NCBI GenBank assembly: GCA_964487505.1 | Contig: CAZARD010000009.1 | Coordinates: 4,603-68,602, forward strand | Length of the DNA: 64,000 bases | Source of the DNA: JAFDVJ01 sp964487505 | GTDB taxonomy: Bacteria; Acidobacteriota; Blastocatellia; Pyrinomonadales; Pyrinomonadaceae | Reading direction: 5' to 3' | Part shown: positions 8,142 through 16,720 of the stretch, piece after piece | Layout: each line of letters begins with the position of its first letter | Numbering within the stretch: the first letter of the stretch is position 1 | Translations under genes and position numbers: made by a program | Notes under the pieces: generated by a model | Told to the model about the DNA's origin: nothing | The model's database searches: none | What the model saw: only the letters and a program-made list of their open reading frames with translations

Positions 8142-8936
8142 ATGAAGATCCTTCCTGAGGATGCCGAAGCCTACCGCGACAGGAAATGGCGGCGCGAGGA
8201 GACTTTGAGGATCGAAACCGCGGCCGAGGTCGAGACGCTTGTCGACGATCTCGGCTTTTGCCTTGGCCTGACCGACGCCCGGACGAACCTGCCGAGCGTC
8301 TACATCGCGGTCTGCGGAAGGCGGGATGCCCACATGCCGCGGAACGTCCAGAAGGACCCCGAGGCGAGTCTCGCGTGGGTGCTCAAGGACGAGGTGATGC
8401 GCCGCGGCAAGGTCTACTACGCAAAACTCCTGAAGGGCCGCTCGATGTTCATCGCACCGCGCCTGGTTCCCTATTTCAACTCGATCTGGGGCGTCCCGCG
8501 CAAAGACGAACGGGAACAGCTTTCGCAGTCCGCGCAAAAGGTCTTGAGGGTTCTTCGCAAGGAATGGGAAATGGCATCCGCGGACCTTCGTGCCGAATCG
8601 GGCATCGGCGACCGAAAGGATCTGACAAAGGCGATCGATCAACTCCAGATGCGGCTCAAGGTCATCCCGCAGGAGGTTCTATACAAGCCGAAGTTCACGT
8701 ACATCTGGACGCTTTCCGAGGCGCGGTTTCCCGAAGAACTTCGAAAAAAGGTCGATCGCGAAACCGCCGTCCGCGAGATCGCCCGTGCGTTTCTCCGGAT
8801 ATGCGGCACGACGCTCATCGGCGAGCTCTCAAAGGCCACCGGACTGCCGCGCTGGGAAACAGGCCGCGCCAATCATCAACTTGTCGAAGAAGGGTTTTCA
8901 GTAAGGATCGAACGCGGGATCTATTCTATCCAATGA
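8142..8936 (+). CDS. Winged-helix protein, AlkZ/YcaQ-related (tentative)
   Basis: 264 residues. The start at ATG 8142 (MKILPEDAEAYRDRKW) is chosen because the frame upstream is made only of the heptamer repeat. Features include a conserved-looking block (VYYAKLLKGRSMFIAP), a helix-turn-helix-like stretch (SADLRAESGIGDRKDLTKAI) and a C-terminal winged-helix-like region (GTTLIGELSKATGLPRWE). It resembles small 'AlkZ-related' proteins, relatives of the YcaQ interstrand-crosslink glycosylase, but is shorter and I cannot confirm the catalytic motif. A DNA-repair or DNA-binding role is inferred. Confidence 0.6.
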   Translation: MKILPEDAEAYRDRKWRREETLRIETAAEVETLVDDLGFCLGLTDARTNLPSVYIAVCGRRDAHMPRNVQKDPEASLAWVLKDEVMRRGKVYYAKLLKGRSMFIAPRLVPYFNSIWGVPRKDEREQLSQSAQKVLRVLRKEWEMASADLRAESGIGDRKDLTKAIDQLQMRLKVIPQEVLYKPKFTYIWTLSEARFPEELRKKVDRETAVREIARAFLRICGTTLIGELSKATGLPRWETGRANHQLVEEGFSVRIERGIYSIQ

Positions 8937-9031
8937 AACTTGCTCGTACCCTGGAATCGTCCGCTCATCGTCGGTTTCAGACAATTCGTTGAATTCCGGC
9001 GTCCCGTACTCCGCTGCATGATTCAATTGTC

Positions 9032-9072
9032 GCGGACCCGTTCGCGGGTCCGCTCGTGAGGTCACGAGGGAG
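9032..9072 (+). ncRNA. Candidate structured RNA: two perfect hairpins ahead of a terminator
   Basis: Hairpin 1 (9032-9053): 9-bp perfect stem GCGGACCCG closed over a TTCG loop. Hairpin 2 (9053-9068): 6-bp perfect stem CTCGTG over AGGT. The intrinsic terminator follows within 5 bp. No ORF covers this 95-bp space after the AlkZ-like gene. It could be a long 3' untranslated end or an independent small RNA; no promoter was identified. Confidence 0.35.
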
Positions 9073-9102
9073 AGGGGGCTGTTGGGAAGCAGCCCCCTTT
9101 TT
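9073..9102 (+). terminator. Intrinsic terminator
   Basis: Perfect 9-bp stem AGGGGGCTG / CAGCCCCCT with an 8-nt loop followed by TTTTT. Plus-strand orientation; ends the AlkZ-like gene or the hairpin-rich transcript before it. Confidence 0.85.
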
Positions 9103-9180
9103 GCTTGCCCGAAGATCGCCGGCAATATGATGTCGGGCCAAGACACGAAGTTCAGTTTTCGGTCCAAATACGTGATTCAG

Positions 9181-9210
9181 AAAAAAAGACTGCCAAATAT
9201 TCCGGCAGCC
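9181..9210 (-). terminator. Intrinsic terminator
   Basis: On the minus strand, GGCTGCC / GGCAGTC (7 bp with one G-T pair) is followed by seven T. It lies 40 bp downstream of the small secreted protein gene and so terminates it. Confidence 0.8.
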
Positions 9211-9249
9211 TTTTCTTGGGAAGTTGATTTGAGGCCACAAGGTCCGACA

Positions 9250-9474
9250 TCAGTCAAAGATACTGATGAACCATTCTTCCAATTGATGAAAGAGGCACCC
9301 ACAGGCGTTGGGATCGCAATTCTTGTTCTGCGGGGCCCATTTCCCATCGCTATCGTGGCATTGGGCGTACTGTGATTTCGGGTTATCGATCGCGCCTTGC
9401 GGGGCCTCAGCCTTTCCGGCAAACACGACCGAAACCGCTGCGAGCATTACCAATGTCGCGAGAAGTTTTTTCAT
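9250..9474 (-). CDS. Small secreted cysteine-containing protein
   Basis: 74 residues: signal peptide (MKKLLATLVMLAAVSVVFA, cleavage near residue 20-23) and a ~50-residue mature part with four cysteines (QCHD, NCDPNACGC), possibly two disulfides or a metal site. A clear AAGGAG ribosome binding site lies about 9 bp upstream and a terminator follows, so a real monocistronic gene is likely despite its size. No homologous family is recognised. Confidence 0.7.
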   Translation of the reverse strand: MKKLLATLVMLAAVSVVFAGKAEAPQGAIDNPKSQYAQCHDSDGKWAPQNKNCDPNACGCLFHQLEEWFISIFD

Positions 9475-9569
9475 TCAGTTGTCTCCTTAGTGTTTAGAAG
9501 TGAACGATGCATTAAAGGGCAGGACACCGGCATCGCTTCGATGCCCTAGTTTCAATATATTCCCATAAT

Positions 9570-11084
9570 GTGAATTCGACAAGTAATTCTTCGGTAGTTA
9601 CGATAGCGTTGGCGGAAAAGAATCCGGTAATCACGATGCCTGAATCACGAGACGCAACGGCCCCCGTATCCACAAACGGAACAAAGCCTGAACCGAAGTA
9701 CGATCGCTCGATCGTCGAAGGGCCGCTCGGCGCGGCCGTCTGGAAGATAGCTTGGCCGACGATGCTGACGAACGCCATCGGCGGGCTTCAGGGAATAGTC
9801 GACCACGTGCTTGTCGGCAATTTCGTCGGCTATAAGGGAAATGCCGCGATCGGCGTGAGCTGGCAGATCTTCCTCGTCGTCGTCGTGTTCGTTTCGTCGA
9901 TCTTTATCGGGATGAACATCATGATCTCGCGCTTCGTTGGCGCCGGCGAGCGCGACAAGGTCGACCGGACGTTCTACCAAGGCTTCCTGACGGCGGTGTT
10001 CATCGCCGTCTTCATCATCGCGCCGGTCGGTTACGTCGGTTCGCCATTTTTGCTCGATCTCGTCAACGCCGCGCCGGAGGTCAAAACGGAGGCGCTCCCG
10101 TTCCTGCGGATAATGTTCCTGTTCTCGACGGGAATGATGATGTTCTTTATGCTCAGCGGCGCGCTCCGTTCGGCCGGCGACGCGAAAACGCCGATGCGCA
10201 TCGCGATCGCGCTGACGATACTGAATCTGACGCTGAACATCGTCCTGATCCGCGGTCTCGGACCGATCCCGGCGTTCGGAACGATGGGAGCGGCGATGGG
10301 AACGAGCATCGCGTCGGGCCTCGTCGCGGTCTACTCGATCTGGAATCTTGCGACCGGCCGCTGGGTCCTCTCCTTGCGGCCCGCCAGCGGCTTTGCTCCG
10401 GATTTTTCAGTCATTCGGAAACTTTTCAAATTAGGTCTTCCGGCCGGGATCCAGGGCATCGCGATGAACATCGGGGGCGTGCTGATGCTGGCCTTTATCG
10501 GATCGCTCGCGGAAAGTGCGGCAGCGCAGGCCGCTTTCGCGGTCTCGTACACACAGCTTTTCTCGCTGATCACCTGGACATCGTTCGGCTTGCTCGGCGC
10601 GGCGGCGGCCGTCGCAGGCCAGAATCTAGGGGCGAGACAGCCCGACCGGGCGAACGAGGCGGTCCACGTCGCGGCCCGTTTCGGCATCGCGGTCGCGGTC
10701 TTCGTCGGGTTCTTTTTCTTCTTTTTCCCCGAACGCCTGCTCGGACTCTTCGGGATGAGCGATCCGACCGTGGTCGACATCGGCGTCCAGTTGCTGAGGT
10801 TCCTCAGCGTTTCGGGTGTGTTCGTATCGATCGCCTTGACCTACACCGGCGGACTGCAGGGCACGGGCGACACGAAAGGCCCGCTGTACATTTCCATCGT
10901 CTCGCAGGTCATCGTCCCGCTCGGGATATGTTTCGCGGTCAAGAGCCTTTGGGGCCTCCGGCCGTGGCATATCTGGTTCGCGATCCTCGCCGGCCACATC
11001 GTCCGCTGCGTCCTCAGCGTGGTCCGCTTCGGCCAGGGCAAATGGCGCAGCATCAAGGTCGACATCTCCACGACGGAAGCGTGA
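9570..11084 (+). CDS. MATE family efflux transporter
   Basis: 504 residues with about 12 predicted transmembrane helices arranged as two six-helix bundles. The N-terminal 50 residues are hydrophilic, then the MATE core begins (EGPLGAAVWKIAWPTMLTNA). Family-typical segments include VDHVLVGNFVG, IMISRFVGAGE, MLSGALRSAGDAKTPM and the second-half equivalent YTGGLQGTGDTKGPLY. MATE proteins export cationic drugs or metabolites by Na+ or H+ antiport. ATG 9636 (MPESRD) is a plausible alternative start that would trim 22 residues. It stands alone; substrate not predictable. Confidence 0.93.
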   Translation: MNSTSNSSVVTIALAEKNPVITMPESRDATAPVSTNGTKPEPKYDRSIVEGPLGAAVWKIAWPTMLTNAIGGLQGIVDHVLVGNFVGYKGNAAIGVSWQIFLVVVVFVSSIFIGMNIMISRFVGAGERDKVDRTFYQGFLTAVFIAVFIIAPVGYVGSPFLLDLVNAAPEVKTEALPFLRIMFLFSTGMMMFFMLSGALRSAGDAKTPMRIAIALTILNLTLNIVLIRGLGPIPAFGTMGAAMGTSIASGLVAVYSIWNLATGRWVLSLRPASGFAPDFSVIRKLFKLGLPAGIQGIAMNIGGVLMLAFIGSLAESAAAQAAFAVSYTQLFSLITWTSFGLLGAAAAVAGQNLGARQPDRANEAVHVAARFGIAVAVFVGFFFFFFPERLLGLFGMSDPTVVDIGVQLLRFLSVSGVFVSIALTYTGGLQGTGDTKGPLYISIVSQVIVPLGICFAVKSLWGLRPWHIWFAILAGHIVRCVLSVVRFGQGKWRSIKVDISTTEA

Positions 11085-11093
11085 AGGCATTTG

Positions 11094-11206
11094 GGATTTG
11101 GGATGTTGGATTTGCGAGTTGGGGTTGTTTGCCGACCGCGGCCGCCACCGATCACCGCTTACGGCTTACCGCTCGCTGCTCACTGCTCGCTGCTCACCGC
11201 TCACGG
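11094..11206. repeat. Two adjacent heptamer arrays (TTTGGGA then GCTCACT-like)
   Basis: Begins 10 bp after the MATE stop with TTTGGGA-type units (11094-11135), then a second array of seven heptamers of the form (A/G)C(C/T)GCT(C/T) at about 11154-11206 (TGCTCACTGCTCGCTGCTCA). A reverse-complement ATCCCAAATCC segment at about 12001-12014 may be the facing arm, enclosing the HigBA remnant. Confidence 0.7.
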
Positions 11207-11208
11207 CC

Positions 11209-11504
11209 TTACGCCGCGTCGAAGCGCAGTTTCAGGCCTAGCGCTTTGATTACTTTGAGTATCGTCTCAAAACTTGGCGCTCGGTCGCCGGAAAGAGCTT
11301 TGTACAAACTCTCTCGCGACAGACCCGCGTCGCGTGCGACCTGGGTCATTCCATCTGCACGGGCGATATGCCCAAGTCCCGCGCGATAAACGCCGGATCG
11401 CCGTTCGAATCTTCAAAGCATGCCTCGAGAAACAAGGCAATCTTTTCAGGAGTGCGCAGATGGTCGGCGACGTCGAACGTCGAGACCTCAATTTTCTCGT
11501 TCAT
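11209..11504 (-). pseudogene. HigA-type antitoxin, frameshifted
   Basis: Reads MNEKIEVSTFDVADHLRTPE, then ALFLEACFEDSNGDPAFIARDLG, after which a one-base loss near 11370 shifts frame; the other frame continues IARADGMTQVARDAGLSRES, then the recognition-helix end LYKALSGDRAPSFETILKVI, to DAA-stop at 11209. With one base restored it is a full ~98-residue addiction-module antidote with an HTH (GMTQVARDAGLSRESLYKAL). The family represses its own operon and neutralises a RelE/HigB-like mRNase. Its start overlaps the toxin remnant by 17 nt, the usual toxin-first arrangement. Confidence 0.8.
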
Positions 11505-11764
11505 TTTCCTCAATCTTCCTCGGAATTTCCTTCGCCGGTTTAATGTCACGATCCTGTGTTCCCTTATCGCCGCCCGCACGAAGCAGCAAATAACCAGGGC
11601 CACGGTCTATTCTCAACTCGTTGACTCGGTCCCGACCGACTTTGAATCTCCGGGATTCCCGTCACGCAAACGCTCAATTCGAACCCGAATCCGCGCCCAC
11701 CCATTTGATCTTTGAGATTGTAAATCCAATCGCTGAACCGAGAGGTTTTGAGGATCTCAAATAT
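11488..11764 (-). pseudogene. HigB/RelE-type toxin, multiply broken
   Basis: Three reading-frame pieces reconstruct a phage-derived Gp49-like/HigB toxin: FEILKTSRFSDWIYNLKDQM (start ATA at 11762-11764 where ATG is expected), then ARIRVRIERLRDGNPGDSKS in a second frame, then VNELRIDRGPGY and GGDKGTQDRDIKPAKEI in a third. Family members read '..GPGYRVYF...VLLLCGGDKGTQ.DI..A', so about a dozen codons between GPGY and LLL are also missing. Two frameshifts, one deletion and a lost start codon make it inactive. Confidence 0.75.
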
Positions 11765-11799
11765 GAAACGAGTGCAGCCATACAGCCACACTCGTTTCA
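11764..11799. promoter_or_regulatory. Inverted repeat at the toxin start, possible HigA operator
   Basis: Perfect 11-bp arms (TGAAACGAGTG, its complement at 11789-11799) around 14 bp, immediately upstream of the broken toxin start. Toxin-antitoxin operons are commonly autoregulated through such a palindrome; assignment as operator is inference from position. Confidence 0.4.
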
Positions 11800-11950
11800 A
11801 TGGAAAAATCTGGAAACTCAGGATCGAAAGGAACAAACCGGCTCATACGCGCCAGCGTTCCAATCGGCTTGCGCCACGATCCACGTGAGCGCGGCTGCGT
11901 TTTCTCGACTTGATCCGCGTCGCCCGCGTCATCCGCGGCCAAGTGTTTCG

Positions 11951-11995
11951 CTCGCGCTAACACGCTCGTGCAAGCGGGACGCTTGCGCTCCAGTC
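11951..11995. repeat. Second copy of GCAAGCG-GGA-CGCTTGC repeat
   Basis: The 24 bp at 11968-11991 are identical to 2124-2147. The region from 11800 to 12030 otherwise shows no gene; AAATCCC-type heptamers follow just before the end of the E1 gene. Confidence 0.7.
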
Positions 11996-12030
11996 AAAAT
12001 CCGCAATCCCAAATCCGAATTCCGAAATTC

Positions 12031-14196
12031 CTAGTATCGGGTCAACTCCCGCGCTGCGTTTTCGACGTCTTCGATCTGGGGAAGAATATAGTCTTCGACC
12101 TGCGGCGCGTAGGCGACGAAGGTGTCGGTCGCGCCGACACGCCTGACCGGGGCGTCGAGGTACTCGAACAGTTCATCCGAAATGCGGGCCGCGATCTCGG
12201 CTCCGTAGCCGTACGAAAGCGGATCTTCGTGCGCGACGATCACGCGCGAGGTCTTCTTGACCGATTCGGCGACGGCTTCCCAATCATACGGGACCAGCGT
12301 CCGCAGATCGATGACCTCGACCGAAATGCCTTCCTTCTCGAGCCGTTTCGCCGCTTCGAAAGAACGCTGAACGAGGGCCCCAAAAGTGATGACGGTGACG
12401 TCGCTTCCCTCTTTCACGGTCTTCGCCTTGCCGAACGGGATCAGGAATTCCGACGAAGGATACTGCGATTTGTTATAGACCTGGCGATAAAGATGCTTGT
12501 GCTCGAGGAACATCACCGGGTCGTCGCAGCGGATCGCGGTCCGCAAGAGCCCGTTCGCGTCGAGCGCCGTCGACGGATACACAATCCGGAGGCCGGGCGT
12601 GTGTGCAAAAAGCGTCGTTCCCGACTGCGAGTGGTAGACGGCTCCGCCCTTGAGGTACCCGCCGACCGGAACGCGGATCACCATCGGGCATTTCGAATCG
12701 CCGTCCGAACGCCAGCGCATCACCGCGACCTCGTTGCGGATCTGGTGCATCGCCGGGAAGATGTAATCGAAGAACTGGATCTCGCAGACGGGCTTAAGTC
12801 CGCGCAAGGCCATTCCCACGGCGCGGCCGACGATGTTCGCTTCCGCGAGCGGCGAGTTGAAAACGCGCGCCGAACCGAATTCGCGCTGCAGGTTGGCGGT
12901 CACCTTGAACACGCCGCCCTTGCCTTTGACCCGGTCGAGGTACTCCTCACGCGAGCAGTCCGCGACGTCCTCTCCAAAGACGACGATCCGCGGATCGCGC
13001 GCCATTTCCTCGTGCATGCATCGGTTGATCAGATCGACCATCGTGCCGGCGTTGCCGGAAAGTTCGGCCCCTTCCTCGGTATCGAACAGAGAGCGGTCCG
13101 TCGGATCGACATCGGGCGAGTAAACGTTCCGGTGCGCCGATTCCGGCGCCGGCTGCGGGGTCGCGATCGCGATGTCCGCCGCCTGGCTGACCTCGGCATC
13201 GACCTCCTTGCGCAGCGCCTCGAGATCCTCGGAACTCGCGACGCCCTCGGTCATCAGAAACTCGGCGAAGGTCCGGATCGGGTCGATCGACGCGTCGTGC
13301 TCGCGTTCCTCGTCAGGCCGGTACAGTTTCTCGTCATCTGAGAGCGAATGCGAATACGGCCTGATGACCGTCGCGTGGACGAAGGCCGGACCTTTGCGCT
13401 CGCGGCAGTAGGCGACGGCGTCCTTGAACGCGGCATAACTGGCGAGCGGGTCGGTGCCGTCGATCTTCTGGATGAAGAGTCCGGGGAATCCGGTGACGAG
13501 CGTCGAGATGCAGCCGCCGGCCGTGTTGACCTCGACCGGAACGCTGATCGCGTAGCCGTTGTCCTCGACGACGAAGATCACCGGCAGCTTCAGGTTGCAG
13601 GCCGAATTCAGCGCTTCCCACCATTCGCCCTCGCTCGTCGTTCCGTCGCCGACCGACATATAGACGACCTCGTCGCCCTTGAAACCGTGAACGTGCTCCT
13701 TGAGCGCATCGACGAGAGACGCGCGGTACGACGCTTCGGCGGCGCCTACGGCGTGCAGCGCCTGCGATCCGGTGCACGACGACTGCGACGGGACGTTAAG
13801 CGGGACGCTGCCCCAGTGCGACGGCATCTGGCGGCCGTGCGAGTTCGGGTCGGCTTCGGCCCCGACCGACGACCAGAGCATTTCCTGCGGCGTCATTCCG
13901 AGCCCAAGCATCAGCGCGCGGTCGCGGTAATACGGGAAAAACCAGTCGTAACCCGGCCTCATCGCCTTGGCGGCGCCGACGAGGACACCTTCGTGGCCGG
14001 CGCCCGAGATCTGAAAGAAGATCTTGTTCTGGCCCTTGAGCTGTATCTCCTTGTCGTCGATGCGCCGTGCGGCATACATCGTGCGGTACATCTCGACCAA
14101 TTCCTTCGGCTCGAGCCCGTGATACTTATCGATCTTGTTCGATTTGGCGGTTTTCGCCGACCCCTTCTTGTTCATTTTCCCGGTTGCAGTTGCCAT
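12031..14196 (-). CDS. Fused E1 alpha-beta subunit, 2-oxo acid (branched-chain type) dehydrogenase
   Basis: 721 residues joining E1 alpha (about 25-345) and E1 beta (about 385-720), which are separate subunits in many bacteria. The thiamine-diphosphate motif is intact: GDG at about 183-185 (GDGTTSEGEWWEALN) and the asparagine in VVEDNGYAI about 28 residues later. E1 beta begins with MVDLINRCMHEEM and has IVVFGEDVADCSREEYLD. Such fusions catalyse thiamine-dependent decarboxylation of branched-chain or other 2-oxo acids and pass the acyl group to the E2 lipoamide. No E2 or E3 gene is adjacent. The N-terminal 20 residues are Lys/Ala-rich and possibly disordered. Substrate is inferred. Confidence 0.9.
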   Translation of the reverse strand: MATATGKMNKKGSAKTAKSNKIDKYHGLEPKELVEMYRTMYAARRIDDKEIQLKGQNKIFFQISGAGHEGVLVGAAKAMRPGYDWFFPYYRDRALMLGLGMTPQEMLWSSVGAEADPNSHGRQMPSHWGSVPLNVPSQSSCTGSQALHAVGAAEASYRASLVDALKEHVHGFKGDEVVYMSVGDGTTSEGEWWEALNSACNLKLPVIFVVEDNGYAISVPVEVNTAGGCISTLVTGFPGLFIQKIDGTDPLASYAAFKDAVAYCRERKGPAFVHATVIRPYSHSLSDDEKLYRPDEEREHDASIDPIRTFAEFLMTEGVASSEDLEALRKEVDAEVSQAADIAIATPQPAPESAHRNVYSPDVDPTDRSLFDTEEGAELSGNAGTMVDLINRCMHEEMARDPRIVVFGEDVADCSREEYLDRVKGKGGVFKVTANLQREFGSARVFNSPLAEANIVGRAVGMALRGLKPVCEIQFFDYIFPAMHQIRNEVAVMRWRSDGDSKCPMVIRVPVGGYLKGGAVYHSQSGTTLFAHTPGLRIVYPSTALDANGLLRTAIRCDDPVMFLEHKHLYRQVYNKSQYPSSEFLIPFGKAKTVKEGSDVTVITFGALVQRSFEAAKRLEKEGISVEVIDLRTLVPYDWEAVAESVKKTSRVIVAHEDPLSYGYGAEIAARISDELFEYLDAPVRRVGATDTFVAYAPQVEDYILPQIEDVENAARELTRY

Positions 14197-14564
14197 TTTG
14201 ATCCCTGAATTTGATAACGAGTATTGATATAAAGATAAATTATTTTAGCTCGACGCCCGAAAATCTTCCATATCTGACCTGCAGGTTCGGTCTGCACGTT
14301 ATGATTTTCCGGCAAACCAAAAGAATAGCGTATCCGCACCGATTCTGAAAACAGAACGTCGCGTTCGTGAGATCGGAACTCCGGTGTGGATGTGACCGGG
14401 AAACGGCCTTCTCTCTTGACGCAAAAGCTCGCGCTGAAGCAGCCCGCAGCGGGAAATCAAGAATCGGAGACCAGCAAAAACAATGGCCGTCAGCTGATTG
14501 CTACCAGCCGACAGCCATTTCTGGTCCGATCGATAATTCCGCTGCGTCGGGTGCTTCGGCCGAT
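14197..14564. other. Intergenic region, no gene seen
   Basis: The part next to the E1 start is AT-rich (about 14215-14255) and probably holds its promoter. The rest holds the minus-strand terminator at 14476-14516 and no convincing coding frame. Confidence 0.5.
14476..14516 (-). terminator. Intrinsic terminator of the M1 aminopeptidase gene
   Basis: Minus strand: a 12-bp stem (GGCTGTCGGCTG with CAGCTGACGGCC, two G-T pairs), 8-nt loop, then ATTGTTTTTG. It lies 48 bp downstream of the aminopeptidase stop. Confidence 0.65.
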
Positions 14565-16232
14565 CTACTCCGCTTTCAGGACCCAGCCGTTCGGGTCGAT
14601 GACCGGCGTCACGCCCTTCGTGTATGTAGTGGCCGTGCCGTCCTTCATCGGCAGTTTCTCGATCCGGCCGTCGACCGAGATCTCGATCGGCATCGGGAAC
14701 GGAAGATCGTTCGGGACATTCCATTTGAAGTCGATCCGGTCGCCGGTCTGGATCATCGAAAGCCGCGGCAGCGCCGGTTGACGGAGATACACCTCGAAGA
14801 ACCAGTCGAGGTCCATCCCGGATTCCTCCTCGGCGATGGTCTTGAAATCGTCCGTGTTGACGAACCGCGACTGGCCGCCCGTGGTGACCCGCTCGAGCGC
14901 CTTGGCCGGATATGCCATCCGCCGAAGCGCTCGGAAGAACGCCTTGTCGCCGATCAGTCCGCGCAGCGTGTGGAGCACGACCGCGCCCTTGCCGTAGATG
15001 TCGCCGTCGCTCTTGATGAAATCGGGGGCCTGAAGATAGACCTCATACGCGATCTTCGCGTCGCGCGGCGCCACGGGCTGCTTGTTCCGGGTGGCCTTCG
15101 CGCGTTTCTTCATCGCATCGAGATACGCGTCCCTGCCCTTCGTCTTTTCGAGGAACAGCGTGTCCATATACGACTGGAACCCTTCGTGGATCCAGAAATC
15201 GCGCCAGTCGGATGCGGTCACGAGGTTCGCCCACCACTCGTGGCCGAGTTCGTGGAACATCAGCCAGTCGAAGCCGTCCGGATCGTACTTGAACTTGTTG
15301 CCGTAGGCGATGATCGTCGAATGCTCCATTCCGAGATGCGGCGTTTCGGCGATCCCGAGTTTCTGCGAACGGAACGGATAGGGTCCGAGATACTCCTCGA
15401 AGAACGCGAGGTACTTCTTGGTCTGCGCGATCAGGCCGGGCGCCTTGTCTACGCTTTCGGGGAGCGCATAGAAGATCACCGGGAACGTCTCGCCGGTGAC
15501 GCTCCGGTAAGAGTCGACGACCGGCTTGTACGGCGCTATATTGATCGTCACGCCGTAATTGGCGATCGGGTTCGTCATCACCCAGTAATACGTGACGGTC
15601 TTGTCCGGGTTCTTCTGGGTCCGGATGAGTTTCCCGATCGACGCGACGTACAAACCGTCCGGCACGGTCACGGCGATCGTGACCTTGTCGGCCTTGTCGT
15701 GCGGGTAGTCCTTGCACGGGAACATTAGGTCGGCGCCGTCGTTCTGGAAGGCCGTCGAAATCCACGGCGAACCGTCGGCCGTCTTCTCCCACATAAACCC
15801 GCCGACCCACGGCGGCCGCGGAGCGACGCGCGGAGTGCCGCCGTAACGCACTTCGATCATCACCGTCGCGCCGGCCTGGACCGTATTCGGAAAATAGCTC
15901 CAGATCTTCCCGCCCTTGCGTTCGAAGACCAGTTTCGAGCGCTTGAGGCCATCCAACCGCACAACCTCGGAAACCGTGTACGGCGTGTCGAGATCGAGAA
16001 CGAAGACGTTTATCGGCTGAACGATCTTCGCCGTGATCACCGTCGCGCCGCTGATCGACTTGTTCGCCGGATCGACGCTCATCCCGATGTCATACTTCTG
16101 GACGTCGTACGCCGCCTGCTCGTAGGGCACCGGCCCGCCCGTCACCGTCGGCCGCGCGCCGAGGTCGCGCTGCGCCTCGCCGATGATCGCCGCAACGGCG
16201 ACGATCGCGATAATTCCGATCAGTCTTTTCAT
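14565..16232 (-). CDS. Secreted M1-family zinc metallopeptidase
   Basis: 555 residues with a signal peptide (LIGIIAIVAVAAIIGEAQ). The gluzincin site is intact: HELGHEWW at about 327-334 and the third zinc ligand E350 in WIHEGFQSY (HExxH-x18-E). The GAMEN-type exopeptidase motif is replaced by GMEHS (about 301-305), as in many Acidobacteriota M1 homologues. It probably removes N-terminal residues from peptides in the periplasm. Start ATG 16232 is chosen because GGAGACGAATGAA precedes it and it sits at the stop of the upstream TPR gene (16234); an earlier in-frame start (16259) would overlap that gene. Co-transcription is likely. Confidence 0.92.
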   Translation of the reverse strand: MKRLIGIIAIVAVAAIIGEAQRDLGARPTVTGGPVPYEQAAYDVQKYDIGMSVDPANKSISGATVITAKIVQPINVFVLDLDTPYTVSEVVRLDGLKRSKLVFERKGGKIWSYFPNTVQAGATVMIEVRYGGTPRVAPRPPWVGGFMWEKTADGSPWISTAFQNDGADLMFPCKDYPHDKADKVTIAVTVPDGLYVASIGKLIRTQKNPDKTVTYYWVMTNPIANYGVTINIAPYKPVVDSYRSVTGETFPVIFYALPESVDKAPGLIAQTKKYLAFFEEYLGPYPFRSQKLGIAETPHLGMEHSTIIAYGNKFKYDPDGFDWLMFHELGHEWWANLVTASDWRDFWIHEGFQSYMDTLFLEKTKGRDAYLDAMKKRAKATRNKQPVAPRDAKIAYEVYLQAPDFIKSDGDIYGKGAVVLHTLRGLIGDKAFFRALRRMAYPAKALERVTTGGQSRFVNTDDFKTIAEEESGMDLDWFFEVYLRQPALPRLSMIQTGDRIDFKWNVPNDLPFPMPIEISVDGRIEKLPMKDGTATTYTKGVTPVIDPNGWVLKAE

Positions 16233-16233
16233 T

Positions 16234-16554
16234 TCATTCGTCTCCGAAATCAAGATCAAGCGTCATCCGGTAATCGTTCGCCATCGACGGGTGGCCGTGT
16301 GCGAGCGACACCTCGATCCCCTTCTCGTACGTCGCGCGGGCGTCGGCGCGACGCCCCGCGCGGGCATATGCGCCGGCGAGAACTCCGTAAGCGTTTCCCT
16401 CGTCGTCCGCGGCCGCGAGATAACGTTCGAGAAGTTCGATCACGCCCGCGTCGTCGCCGATTTTCTCGTATTCCTTCGCGAGCCCGAACATCACCATCGT
16501 GTTGTTCGGGTCCGACTCAAGCATTTGCCTGAAAACCTCAATCCTGTTCCGCAT
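16234..16554 (-). CDS. Small TPR-like protein
   Basis: 106 residues forming two or three tetratricopeptide-like helical pairs (NNTMVMFGLAKEYEKIGDDA; NAYGVLAGAYARAGRRADAR, then ATYEKGIEVS). No signal peptide, so probably a cytoplasmic adaptor. Its stop lies 1 bp before the aminopeptidase start. Confidence 0.8.
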   Translation of the reverse strand: MRNRIEVFRQMLESDPNNTMVMFGLAKEYEKIGDDAGVIELLERYLAAADDEGNAYGVLAGAYARAGRRADARATYEKGIEVSLAHGHPSMANDYRMTLDLDFGDE

Positions 16555-16720
16555 CTTGTTCTTCGCGCAATTTTATTACAAATCGGGTAATTTTACACAC
16601 CGCGCGGCCCTCAAAGCGCGATCCGCCTATGCATATCAACTGGCACGCGAAATGCACGATAGGAATCGGACAAGCTGAAGGAACGCAAGCCTATTTTGAC
16701 GGCATCCGAGGAGGCCCGAA

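Noticed and set aside
11968..13341. Long plus-strand open frame opposite the E1 alpha-beta gene
   Set aside because: Arg/Asp-rich antisense shadow typical of high-GC DNA; the minus strand encodes an unmistakable E1.
12031..14196. Two separate genes for E1 alpha and beta
   Set aside because: A single continuous frame with no internal stop or start at the junction; a fusion is the simpler reading.
14367..15728. Long plus-strand open frame opposite the M1 peptidase
   Set aside because: Antisense shadow; no family motif, while the opposite strand has an intact HExxH-E zinc site.
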